64,000 nt of DNA, from positions 310,001 through 374,000 of the forward strand of contig CBDATD010000001.1 of assembly GCA_965199935.1 (NCBI GenBank), read 5' to 3'. Source of the DNA: JAPPLG01 sp965199935. GTDB lineage: Bacteria > Bdellovibrionota > Bdellovibrionia > Bdellovibrionales > UBA1609. The translations under genes and the position numbers were made by a program. Under the pieces are notes generated by a model that saw nothing but the letters and a program-made list of their open reading frames with translations, made no database searches and had not been told where the DNA came from. Within the stretch, counting starts at the first letter, position 1; every line of letters starts with the position of its first letter. Below are positions 8,570 through 16,043 of this stretch, in pieces.

Positions 8570-10014
8570 TGCTTCTTGATTAACTCTTGTAGAAGATCTT
8601 TGGCCCATTTTTGTTTGTTTAAAGTTTTAAAATCATCCACCTGTTTAATCCTGTCACGGATCAGCTTCAACGCCTGCTTAGCGTGAGTGAGAGTAATTCT
8701 TTTTCTAAACTTCAACAAAGCTTCCAAATGCTTTTGTATCACAGAAAACTCCCAACCTTTGGCCCCAGCGTCCCAAGTGAGATTCCTAATATGGAGTTTC
8801 ATGTGTCCTTCAATAATACCCACTGTTGTTAAAGCTCGAATGGCTCCTAGATTTTGAACAAGCCCCACAGCCGCCAGGATTCGAGCCAGCTGAGAGGCAG
8901 ACTCCACACCCATCATTTTCATGCATATTTTTGCTGTGGGATGAATACGGGTCATTCCTCCAACCACACCCACCATCATAGGAGCCTCTATAAGGCCGTT
9001 CAGCTCCCGGCCTTTCACTCTCCAGCAGGTGATGGAGCGATAAGCTCCCGTGCGGGCCGAGTAAGCATGAACCGCAGACTCCACAGCTCTAAAATCGTTG
9101 CCTGCGGCAATCAACACAGAACTGATTCCATTCATTACACCTTTATTAGAGGTCACAGCACGGTAAGGGTCTGCCTCGGCAAATTTAGAGGCATTTTCAA
9201 TTTTTTTCATTAGATTCATGTCCAAGCCTTTTAAAACAATTTTCGCTCCTGCCAAACATTGATCCGCTAAGTTAGACAAAATACATATAGAAACCTCTTC
9301 ACCGCTTGCCTTCTCAATGGGGTTTTTCAAATACTCACAAACTTGATTTATGATGTTCGCCCCCATGGCGTCACAAGTATCCACCAAGACATGAACCACA
9401 GCCATTTTCTGATTGTCATACTCAACTTTTCTAAGCTGAAGTTTTCTCGCCCCCCCTCCGCGGGCCGACATGGAGGGAATCACCTGACGGTTCACATCAT
9501 CCATCCATTGTTTTTCATTCTGCCCAATCACCTGTTCTAACTTGGTAAAATCTTTTACGGAGTGAATTTGAATCTGCCCAATGGACTGCCTTTCTTTAGA
9601 AAAAGTTTGAATCCACCCATGCTCTGAGACAAAACGCGCTGTTTTGCTCGCCGCCGCGACAATAGACGTCTCCTCTACAGCCATAGGAATCGGCACCGGC
9701 TTTCCGTCAATAATAAAATTTGCCGCCACGCCCAAAGGAATTTGAAAATAACCCACAACATTTTCAATCAACTTATCTGCTAGATCGAGTTTTTTAACCG
9801 CCCCGCTCTTTAAGTAACGAACATCCTCTTTGCTCAAAGCTCCCATTTGAATCAATCTTTTGTATCTTTGATTTCTGGTCAATTTTGAAAAACCGGAAAA
9901 CATTTTTACTTTTTCCCGATCTGTCTCAGAAAATGTTTTCTTTTGATATGAATATTCCATAGAAGATTCTAGTGAATCCCTCAAAACATCCTCCAAAGGC
10001 GTTTCTACAGTCAT
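8566..10014 (-). CDS. mvaA: Hydroxymethylglutaryl-CoA reductase, class II
   Basis: About 482 residues. Class II HMG-CoA reductase features are visible: ENVVGYFQIPLGVA near residue 85, EETSIVAAASKTA near 113, SMSARGGGARKL near 180, LSNLADQCLAGAK near 245 with the catalytic Lys region, DTCDAMGANIIN near 210, and GHMKLHIRN near 400 with the catalytic His. It forms mevalonate from HMG-CoA using NAD(P)H. I place the start at ATG 10014, which overlaps the fni stop as ATGA. The longer in-frame extension upstream lies entirely inside fni and is unlikely. HMG-CoA synthase is not in this window. Confidence 0.92.
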   Translation of the reverse strand: MTVETPLEDVLRDSLESSMEYSYQKKTFSETDREKVKMFSGFSKLTRNQRYKRLIQMGALSKEDVRYLKSGAVKKLDLADKLIENVVGYFQIPLGVAANFIIDGKPVPIPMAVEETSIVAAASKTARFVSEHGWIQTFSKERQSIGQIQIHSVKDFTKLEQVIGQNEKQWMDDVNRQVIPSMSARGGGARKLQLRKVEYDNQKMAVVHVLVDTCDAMGANIINQVCEYLKNPIEKASGEEVSICILSNLADQCLAGAKIVLKGLDMNLMKKIENASKFAEADPYRAVTSNKGVMNGISSVLIAAGNDFRAVESAVHAYSARTGAYRSITCWRVKGRELNGLIEAPMMVGVVGGMTRIHPTAKICMKMMGVESASQLARILAAVGLVQNLGAIRALTTVGIIEGHMKLHIRNLTWDAGAKGWEFSVIQKHLEALLKFRKRITLTHAKQALKLIRDRIKQVDDFKTLNKQKWAKDLLQELIKKQ

Positions 10015-11027
10015 TTGACGTACTCCCATTTTTTCAACTGAGAAATATCCCGGCTTCCTGTGCAAAATAAAGCAATCTTCAACTCATGCTCTAACAAAAA
10101 CATTTGATCTTCCAGTGCTTTTTCTCCTAATTGAGCTTTTTTCAAAATAACGTGGGCAAAACCCACAGCACTAGCTCCTAAAGCCAGACATTTTGCGGCC
10201 GACAAGCCGGTTTTAATCCCCCCAGAGGCCCAAATTTCAAAATCCCTCTTCTCTAATCTCTTCGCAGACAGAAGAGAATCCAGCGTAGAATGCCCCCATC
10301 GGGCATAAGTACAGGAAGCCTGCTTTCGAACATCTTCCGAAGAAATGCGGTCTCCTTCAATACGCCCCCAGTGCGTTCCCCCATAACCGCTAACATCCAC
10401 GGCCTTGAGGCCAAGTCCACAAATTTTTTTCAAATTTTCGTATGAAAAACCACAGCCTGTTTCTTTCAATATTACGGGAACGGACAAATGCCTGCATAGC
10501 TCCTGAAGAGCCTTGACGCCCCCTTTGAACTGCGGAGTGCCTTCCGGCTGAAGGCATTCCTGTAAAGTATTGGTGTGAATCACCATGGCCGCAGCTCCTA
10601 AAGACTGCACTAAATCTGTTACTTTCTCCAATGAGGTGTGAATCAACTGAGAAATACCCAAATTTCCTAAAAGCAGAACTTCCGGAAATTTGTTTTTAAT
10701 CTCCACCCACTCTTTCAAAGCTGAAGGATCTTCCAGGCTTTTCCTTTGGGAGCCGACACCCATGATCCATCCCCTCTTGGCGCAAGCTCCAGCAATTATG
10801 GAATTAATTTTGACAGCCTCAGGAATTCCTCCTGTCATAGAGCTGACAAAAAAAGGAGTGGGAGTTTTTTTTCCTAAAATAGATGCGGAAAGATCTACCT
10901 CATCCCAATTTATTTCCGGCAGAGCTGAATGAATCAAATTAATTTTTGAAAGACCGTTATCGCCCTGTACATTTTTATCTTTTAAAGCAAGAGCAATATG
11001 ATCTTGTTTTCGTCGAGAGTAATTCAA
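10011..11027 (-). CDS. fni: Isopentenyl-diphosphate delta-isomerase, type 2
   Basis: A 338-residue FMN- and NADPH-dependent enzyme interconverting IPP and DMAPP. Motifs include RRKQDHIALAL at the N-terminus, PFFVSSMTGG near residue 60, LLGNLGISQL near 118, VILKETGCGFS near 185, DVSGYGGTHW near 212 and ASGGIKTGLSAAKCLALGA near 265. The start is TTG 11027, overlapping the rplT stop as TTGA, so translation is probably coupled to ribosomal protein L20. It is the first isoprenoid gene in the operon. Confidence 0.93.
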   Translation of the reverse strand: MNYSRRKQDHIALALKDKNVQGDNGLSKINLIHSALPEINWDEVDLSASILGKKTPTPFFVSSMTGGIPEAVKINSIIAGACAKRGWIMGVGSQRKSLEDPSALKEWVEIKNKFPEVLLLGNLGISQLIHTSLEKVTDLVQSLGAAAMVIHTNTLQECLQPEGTPQFKGGVKALQELCRHLSVPVILKETGCGFSYENLKKICGLGLKAVDVSGYGGTHWGRIEGDRISSEDVRKQASCTYARWGHSTLDSLLSAKRLEKRDFEIWASGGIKTGLSAAKCLALGASAVGFAHVILKKAQLGEKALEDQMFLLEHELKIALFCTGSRDISQLKKWEYVK

Positions 11028-11377
11028 TGTTTAATTAAAGAAAGTTTTTCAGCAAGAGTTCTAAAAGCAGAGGGATTGTTTTGAATAAGATAAGATAATT
11101 GAGGACGGTTCAACTGAATCTCTGACTTTCTTAAAGCTCCCATAAATGTGGAATAATTAAAACCTAAATTTTTGGAGGCTGTTGAAATTTGATGATTCCA
11201 CAGCTGTTTAATTTCATTTTTAAATGTCCTGCGGTCTCGGTATTGGTAAGCTAAAGCTCGATCGCTTTTCTGAATAGCTTCAGTGTAGAGGCGGCTGTTT
11301 GCACCTCGGAACCCTTTGGCCCTTTTTAATATTTTCTTTCGGCGTCTGCGGGCCGCAACCCCTCTTTTCACTCTCAT
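11024..11377 (-). CDS. rplT: 50S ribosomal protein L20
   Basis: The protein has 117 residues and normal L20 length. The N-terminus MRVKRGVAARRRRKKILKRA, then GFRGANSRLYTEA and YRDRRTFKNEIKQLW, are diagnostic. L20 binds 23S rRNA early in 50S assembly. TAGGAGAAAT precedes ATG 11377. It follows rpmI by 14 nt and overlaps fni by 4 nt, so the isoprenoid genes are likely co-transcribed with ribosomal genes. Confidence 0.97.
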   Translation of the reverse strand: MRVKRGVAARRRRKKILKRAKGFRGANSRLYTEAIQKSDRALAYQYRDRRTFKNEIKQLWNHQISTASKNLGFNYSTFMGALRKSEIQLNRPQLSYLIQNNPSAFRTLAEKLSLIKH

Positions 11378-11391
11378 CGTATTTCTCCTAG

Positions 11392-11586
11392 TCAGCGAAG
11401 AGCCAGCAATGTCTCAACAGCCCTTTTGTTTGATTTAGACACATAAGTCAAAATTCCCAGCTGGCGTTTTCTTTTAGAAGACTTGTTAATAAGCAAGTGT
11501 CTTAAATTTTTCTTTTTTCTTTTAATAGCCCCTCCGGGTTTCGCCCGAAATCTCTTTTTAGCCCCAGAATGCGTCTTTAGTTTCAA
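11392..11586 (-). CDS. rpmI: 50S ribosomal protein L35
   Basis: The 64-residue protein starts KLKTHSGAKKRFR, continues with GGAIKRKKKNLRHLL and ends in a basic stretch, as L35 does. The start is TTG 11586: the conserved L35 N-terminus begins there and AGGAAAGGAG lies 7 nt upstream. Longer in-frame readings are not conserved-looking. infC, which normally precedes rpmI-rplT, is absent here. Confidence 0.95.
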   Translation of the reverse strand: MKLKTHSGAKKRFRAKPGGAIKRKKKNLRHLLINKSSKRKRQLGILTYVSKSNKRAVETLLALR

Positions 11587-11631
11587 CAAAATACTCCTTT
11601 CCTGACCTTTCTCTTCAAGAGAGAGCCTCGC

Positions 11632-11660
11632 AATATGTCTTAAAAACGGAGCCAAATCAA
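11632..11660 (-). promoter_or_regulatory. Candidate promoter of rpmI operon
   Basis: On the minus strand TTGATT (11660-11655), 17 nt and CATATT (11637-11632) resemble a sigma70 promoter with four of six matches in each box. It would give a leader of about 40 nt before the rpmI TTG. This is a visual match only. Confidence 0.4.
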
Positions 11661-11741
11661 GCCCTTTTTAAAATACCGGGCCAAAAAAAAGAAAGGAAAA
11701 TGCCTTTTGCCGGCCCTGAATTTCGAACACCAGAGCAATGA

Positions 11742-11783
11742 GTTAAAGGTGTTAAAGGTGTTAAAGGTGTTAAAGGTGTTAAA
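11742..11783. repeat. 9-bp minisatellite, 4.7 copies
   Basis: The unit GTTAAAGGT is repeated perfectly four times from 11742, followed by GTTAAA. It begins in the last codon and stop of the HAD-membrane gene (TAA is part of the repeat) and runs into the gap before rpmI. Such a tract can change length by slippage. Length changes would alter the spacer, not the upstream protein. Confidence 0.9.
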
Positions 11784-12807
11784 CCAAGCAGGCAAACGCC
11801 GTTGAACTGAGCGTCCATAAAACAGCGGCCACAGCCATATCAAAGTAGAAAGAATATTTCCTAAAAATCCATCTCATACACTCTAAAACAAAGTAAAGAA
11901 AAAACCACCCAACAGAAAAAAAAGGAAGATCATACATCATCCATATATGGAAAACAGCGGCTGTAAATAAAGGAATACTCAACAGCCCCCAATAAGGATG
12001 CACTGAAACAAATATCCCTGTTCTTTCAAAAACTCTATGGGGCCCTAAATTCCACATTTCTCCCAGAAAAAATGCCGCTGTATAAAATAAAACCACCGAT
12101 GGGACAGCAAAAAAAGAACTGACAGCAATATCACTCCATTCATCAGGGAACTTATCTAAAAAAAACACGGAAAAAACAGATGCAATAATAACACAAATTC
12201 TTAAAGCCAATGCAGAAATAAAATTTTTAAATAAATTCAGCTCATTTCCCGCTGAAAAGGGCTCCGAAATGATTTGAATTTGCGGAAACCTCTTTCGAAC
12301 TGTTTTTATCACAATATCAGCTGAATTGACGGCAGTGCATTTTCGGGCTTTTTCCCACACAGCTAAGTCAATCAAAGAATTTCCAATATAATCAAAATTT
12401 TTTTCTCCATAACGCTGGACTAAAAAGGAGGATTTATTTCTGCCCGTCAGACGCGGTCTTTCTCTGCAAACTCCAAAAACCTGGGAGAACAAACCCAAAT
12501 GCTCCGCTGTTTGTTCGGCATATTTTTGACTGGCGCCGGTGACCAACACAAGCTCTCGACCCTTTTCTTTTTCACTTCTCAGCCATTTAAGCACATTTTG
12601 GTTGAATGGAAGATGGGACACTGGCAGAGACACCCGTTTTTCTATTTGAATTTTAAGTTCGGCCCTTCCCTTTGAAACAAACCACCAGCACATCTGAAAA
12701 AATCGAAGTGGATTTCTCAAGATATACCAAACAGCAGATTCAAAGAATAAATCTGTATTAACAAGAGTGCCGTCTAAATCAACAGCCAGAGGAGGAGCAG
12801 GGTTCAT
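11779..12807 (-). CDS. HAD-domain protein with C-terminal membrane domain
   Basis: Residues 1-190 are a HAD hydrolase domain: DLDGTLVNTD at residue 10 holds the two catalytic Asp, VTGAS near 91 is motif II, and YIGNSLIDLAVW near 140 is the acidic motif. This version of HAD is typically found fused to UbiA-type prenyltransferases. Residues 200-342 contain four or five hydrophobic segments but lack the Asp-rich UbiA motifs and are about half the usual length. The membrane part is therefore degenerate, truncated or unrelated. ATGA overlap with the MerT-like gene indicates one operon. Function unknown. Confidence 0.75.
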   Translation of the reverse strand: MNPAPPLAVDLDGTLVNTDLFFESAVWYILRNPLRFFQMCWWFVSKGRAELKIQIEKRVSLPVSHLPFNQNVLKWLRSEKEKGRELVLVTGASQKYAEQTAEHLGLFSQVFGVCRERPRLTGRNKSSFLVQRYGEKNFDYIGNSLIDLAVWEKARKCTAVNSADIVIKTVRKRFPQIQIISEPFSAGNELNLFKNFISALALRICVIIASVFSVFFLDKFPDEWSDIAVSSFFAVPSVVLFYTAAFFLGEMWNLGPHRVFERTGIFVSVHPYWGLLSIPLFTAAVFHIWMMYDLPFFSVGWFFLYFVLECMRWIFRKYSFYFDMAVAAVLWTLSSTAFACLV

Positions 12808-13169
12808 ACAAAGAAAACAGGCAGAACATAAGCAAAAAGAAAACCTAACAAGTAAAAGCCCGTAGAAATATATAAAATAATGCGGCTCCAGGGTTTAACT
12901 GTTTGACACACGTTTCTTTGATCTTCGTCAATGGGGCATTCAACAACTCTAGAAGGCCTTGTTAAAAAAAAACCTCCGGATAACAAAACTGCTGTGACTG
13001 TAAAAATAAATAATTTATATTCGCCGATAAAATGAATTTGAGGGACAGCACTTGTGAGAGAAACAAAAACACCGCCCAGCCCCAAACTCACTAACAAAAC
13101 AGGCAAGGCACAACAAAAAAGAACGCCGACAGAGCTAAAGAGGGATAAAAAAATCAAAAGCTTTTTCAC
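12804..13169 (-). CDS. MerT-like membrane protein
   Basis: The 121-residue protein has three predicted membrane helices. A paired cysteine (FCCALPVL, residues 19-20) lies in helix 1, followed by SLGLGGVFVSL, and a second loop carries two cysteines (ECPIDEDQRNVC). This layout resembles MerT mercuric-ion transporters and related metal importers. No merA reductase or merR is present, so mercury specificity is only a guess. GTG 13169 overlaps the MerP-like stop as GTGA. Confidence 0.7.
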   Translation of the reverse strand: MKKLLIFLSLFSSVGVLFCCALPVLLVSLGLGGVFVSLTSAVPQIHFIGEYKLFIFTVTAVLLSGGFFLTRPSRVVECPIDEDQRNVCQTVKPWSRIILYISTGFYLLGFLFAYVLPVFFV

Positions 13170-13543
13170 AGTCTGGTAATGCTTTCAGCCTTATACCCTG
13201 CTTGAACAACTTTTTTTTGAATTTCTGCATCCGAAAGAGCCGCGGTTAAATTCAATGTCAATGTTTTCTTACCAAGATCCACCTGAACATCCGCTTCCGC
13301 ATCTTGAACAGAGTCTTTAAAAACTTTTCTCATACCATGAACGCACATCTGACAGACCATGCCGGGTACAGATACAACCACTCGATTTGTTTCGGCATCA
13401 ACAGCCTGCACCGTTGATTTACCGCCTTCTGCGCCTGGTGCAGAGACGCCAACGGATTTCTCTGAGGCCCCTTCCGTCTCTGCCTGAAGGTTTAGGCAAA
13501 CACCAACCAAGCAAAACAATATAAGAAGAATAAAACTCCGCAT
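13166..13543 (-). CDS. Periplasmic heavy-metal-associated (MerP-like) protein
   Basis: A signal peptide (about residues 1-21, cleaved after LQA) is followed by a linker rich in Gly/Ser/Glu and an HMA fold from about residue 55. The metal-binding loop is GMVCQMCVHGM. The domain ends VVQAGYKAESI as HMA domains do. It would hand a soft metal ion to the MerT-like transporter. ATG 13543 has AAGGAGG a few nt upstream; the longer TTG-start version is not favoured. First gene of a three-gene operon with overlapping junctions. Confidence 0.8.
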   Translation of the reverse strand: MRSFILLILFCLVGVCLNLQAETEGASEKSVGVSAPGAEGGKSTVQAVDAETNRVVVSVPGMVCQMCVHGMRKVFKDSVQDAEADVQVDLGKKTLTLNLTAALSDAEIQKKVVQAGYKAESITRL

Positions 13544-13567
13544 ACCCCCTCCTTCTGACAAGGACTG

Positions 13568-13591
13568 GGGTTCAGCCTAACATGAACCCCA
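13568..13591. other. 7-bp inverted repeat before merP-like gene
   Basis: GGGGTTC and GAACCCC are separated by 10 nt and lie 25 nt upstream of the MerP-like ATG, just after the activator gene. No T-run follows in a useful direction, so it is not a standard terminator. It could be an operator or a leader hairpin. Confidence 0.5.
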
Positions 13592-13604
13592 AAAAAAGTC
13601 TAAT

Positions 13605-14621
13605 TTATTTTTCGGTGTGTATAGCGTACCGGTCAAAAACACCATACTCGTGCAGGCGGTTGTACAGTGTTTTTACTGTAATTCCTAAAGCACTTGCAGC
13701 TCTCTTTTTGGAAGAAAAGTGTTTTAGAGCGCTCAATATGTAAAGCCTATTGATATCCGATAGAGATAAAGTCGGATCATAACTGACTTGCACAACGCAC
13801 TCATCTGTATTCAATATTTGGTGGGGAAGCTCTTTCACGGTGATCTCATTGTTTGTGACAAAACATTGAAAACGCTCGCAAATATCTTTGAGTTCCCGAA
13901 CATTTCCGGGCCATCTATAGCACTTTAATGCATTCATCGCCTGCTCTGTAACCATCCATTTTTTTCGATGACCTTCTGAAGAGTTGAAGTTTAAACTTAA
14001 AAAATAACGAATCAAATCTGGAATATCTTCTTTTCTGTGTGAGAGGCTTGGCACTTCCAGCCGAATGTTTTTAACATAATTGTACAAGGCTCTATTCAAA
14101 CCGCCTTGATCGTTGAGTTTTTTTTCGCTGCTGGAAGTATAAATAACTCTTACATTCACAGGCGCGGAACGATGCCCGCCTACGGGTGTGACAGCTCCCA
14201 TTTTCAAAAAAGACATGAATTTTTCTTGAATGTGTAAAGGCATACAGCCGATTTCTTCTAAAACCAAGGTTCCTCCATCTGCTCTTTGTAAAGCTCCTTC
14301 TCTAGATGGAGTGATGCCGTCTCCCTTGTACCCAAAAAGTTCTGTCTCCAGAACCTGTTCTGCTAAACTGCCGCAATGCAGGGTTACAAAAGGACCGTAA
14401 TTCCTTGAACTCTTTTCATGGATTTGCAGAGACAGCAATTTTTTACCAACACCCTGCTCTCCTACTATGAGTACAGGCGATTTCAAACCAGCTACCTTAT
14501 AAGCCCGCTTAACAAGCTCATCCATTATCTTAGAACGATAAATGAAGCTTCTTGTGTGAATCTCTTCGGTTCTCGTATTTGCGGCGGACTCTAATCGGCC
14601 TTCTTGTAAAAATGGTGTCAT
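13605..14621 (-). CDS. Enhancer-binding-type AAA+ regulator with Fis HTH, degenerate GAFTGA
   Basis: This 338-residue protein has a sigma54-activator AAA+ domain: Walker A GEQGVGKK near residue 55, ETELFGYKG near 90, Walker B region GGTLVLEEI near 117, R-finger region and YRWPGNVRELKD near 237. A C-terminal Fis-type helix-turn-helix is seen in KKRAASALGITVKTLYNRL. The GAFTGA loop that contacts sigma54 is replaced by GDGITPS, and Walker B has EE rather than DE. It may therefore not remodel sigma54. There is no receiver domain. ATG 14621 has GGAGG 8 nt upstream. Its place before the merP/merT-like operon suggests a target, by inference. Confidence 0.83.
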   Translation of the reverse strand: MTPFLQEGRLESAANTRTEEIHTRSFIYRSKIMDELVKRAYKVAGLKSPVLIVGEQGVGKKLLSLQIHEKSSRNYGPFVTLHCGSLAEQVLETELFGYKGDGITPSREGALQRADGGTLVLEEIGCMPLHIQEKFMSFLKMGAVTPVGGHRSAPVNVRVIYTSSSEKKLNDQGGLNRALYNYVKNIRLEVPSLSHRKEDIPDLIRYFLSLNFNSSEGHRKKWMVTEQAMNALKCYRWPGNVRELKDICERFQCFVTNNEITVKELPHQILNTDECVVQVSYDPTLSLSDINRLYILSALKHFSSKKRAASALGITVKTLYNRLHEYGVFDRYAIHTEK

Positions 14622-14746
14622 ATCTTGTACCTCCGTGTAACTTTGACATACTGTTTCATAATGAAACACTGCATCAATTTCTACCAAAGTTCTGAATGTT
14701 TTTCAAGAGCAGAGTATAATATTTTCTCAAAAAAAGAGTAAAATGC

Positions 14747-15712
14747 ATGCATGAACTAGATTTAATGGCCTATGTGATTCTATGTAAATACTTGAAATAT
14801 CTCAAGTTTTCAAAAAAATTCTCTCCACTAACCCTCAAATCTTACAAAATAGATCTCTTTCAGTTTTTTGGGCGAAAAAGAATAGAAATCTCCTCTTCAA
14901 AACTCAAAAATTCTTCACTTTTGGAAAAAATAGAAAATCAACAATTAGACATGAGGTCTCAAAAAAAACTCCAAAAATTTCTTAAAAATAGAATGAACAA
15001 GGGTTTGTCAAGCTGGTCCTCCTGGTCCCCGGCCACCAGAAATAGAAAAATAGCCTCTCTAAAAAGCTTTCTTAAATGGATGCACCAGGAAGGTCTTATC
15101 CACGAAGATATGAATGCAAAAATAAAAAGCCCCAAAGTGCCTTCTAAAATCCCACATTTTTTATCTGTGGATGAGGTCAAAACCCTCATTCAAACCTGTA
15201 CGCTTCAACAAAAAAAAGACCCTTCTTTCATAAGAGATTTAACCCTCATTCTCATTCTCTACGGAGGAGGACTTCGAGTCAGTGAAGCCTGTTCGGCCCA
15301 ATGGAGGCACTTGAATTTTTCGGATCAAACACTCAAAGTTAGAGGAAAAGGTTCAAAGGAAAGAGTGATTGTACTTCCTCAAATAGTTCTTAAACATTTA
15401 AGAAGAATTCAAAAAAAAGAAGGAAGTATTTGCGGCAATTTAAGACAAAGGCAGGCTTACGAGATGGTCAGAAAGTGGGGGGCTAGAGCAGGCCTGAGCA
15501 AACCTATTTCCCCCCACGTCTTAAGACACAGCTATGCCACGCATCTTTTAGACAGCGGTTCAGATTTGAGAGTGCTTCAGGATCTGCTCGGCCACCGTTC
15601 TTTATCGGCCACACAAAAATACACACAAATTCACCTTTCCAAACTGTCCAAAATTCTTAAAACATCCCACCCGCTGTCCAAAAAAAATAACAACACTCTA
15701 ACAAAAAGCTGA
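14747..15712 (+). CDS. Tyrosine recombinase, XerC/XerD-like
   Basis: 321 residues. The N-terminal SAM-like DNA-binding domain is followed by the catalytic domain from about residue 135. Catalytic residues visible are Arg in GGGLRVSEA, Lys in RGKGSKERVI, HVLRHSYATHLL (His, Arg), LLGHRSLSATQKYTQ (His and nucleophile Tyr). Length and motifs fit Xer recombinases, which resolve chromosome dimers at dif. An unrelated integrase is possible. It is divergent from the AAA+ regulator gene. Confidence 0.85.
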   Translation: MHELDLMAYVILCKYLKYLKFSKKFSPLTLKSYKIDLFQFFGRKRIEISSSKLKNSSLLEKIENQQLDMRSQKKLQKFLKNRMNKGLSSWSSWSPATRNRKIASLKSFLKWMHQEGLIHEDMNAKIKSPKVPSKIPHFLSVDEVKTLIQTCTLQQKKDPSFIRDLTLILILYGGGLRVSEACSAQWRHLNFSDQTLKVRGKGSKERVIVLPQIVLKHLRRIQKKEGSICGNLRQRQAYEMVRKWGARAGLSKPISPHVLRHSYATHLLDSGSDLRVLQDLLGHRSLSATQKYTQIHLSKLSKILKTSHPLSKKNNNTLTKS

Positions 15713-16043
15713 ATGACAATTTAAAACCTATTTAGAAGCAGTGATTTTTTTAAAAACCGTATATAAAAAAGCTGCTTTAATTTCAATACATTCAGATTTT
15801 CTTTTGAATTTATTATGTTTGAAGAAATTTTCTCTGCCTCAACAGACTCCATCAATAATGAAGGTGTGTAAATTTTATATAGCTGTTATTTACACATTGC
15901 CTGACCACTGGAATAATGCTATTGAATCAAAGTAGCTGAGAAAATCTAGGATGGAAAAACTAATACGTCAATCTGAATGTATCATCTAGTTATAATACAG
16001 CCCGCTTTTCTTTTTACATGGATGATTGAAAGGGTGGTATAAA
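15713..16043. other. Intergenic region
   Basis: An AT-rich gap of 331 nt with no convincing gene; a 64-codon frame inside it lacks a ribosome-binding site and family resemblance. TATAAT at 15991-15996 is a reasonable -10 box for the following ankyrin gene, although no good -35 is seen. AGGGTGG before 16044 is the ribosome-binding site. Confidence 0.5.

Noticed and set aside
11640..11843. 67-codon minus-strand frame with FNTFNTFNTFN
   Set aside because: It is only the translation of the 9-bp minisatellite plus the end of the HAD gene in another frame; no start signal or family.
13568..13591. Hairpin as a terminator of the AAA+ regulator gene
   Set aside because: The T-run precedes the stem on the minus strand and A residues follow it on the plus strand, so neither direction fits an intrinsic terminator.
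15741..15935. 64-codon frame between the recombinase and ankyrin genes
   Set aside because: No SD, AT-driven composition and no recognisable domain.
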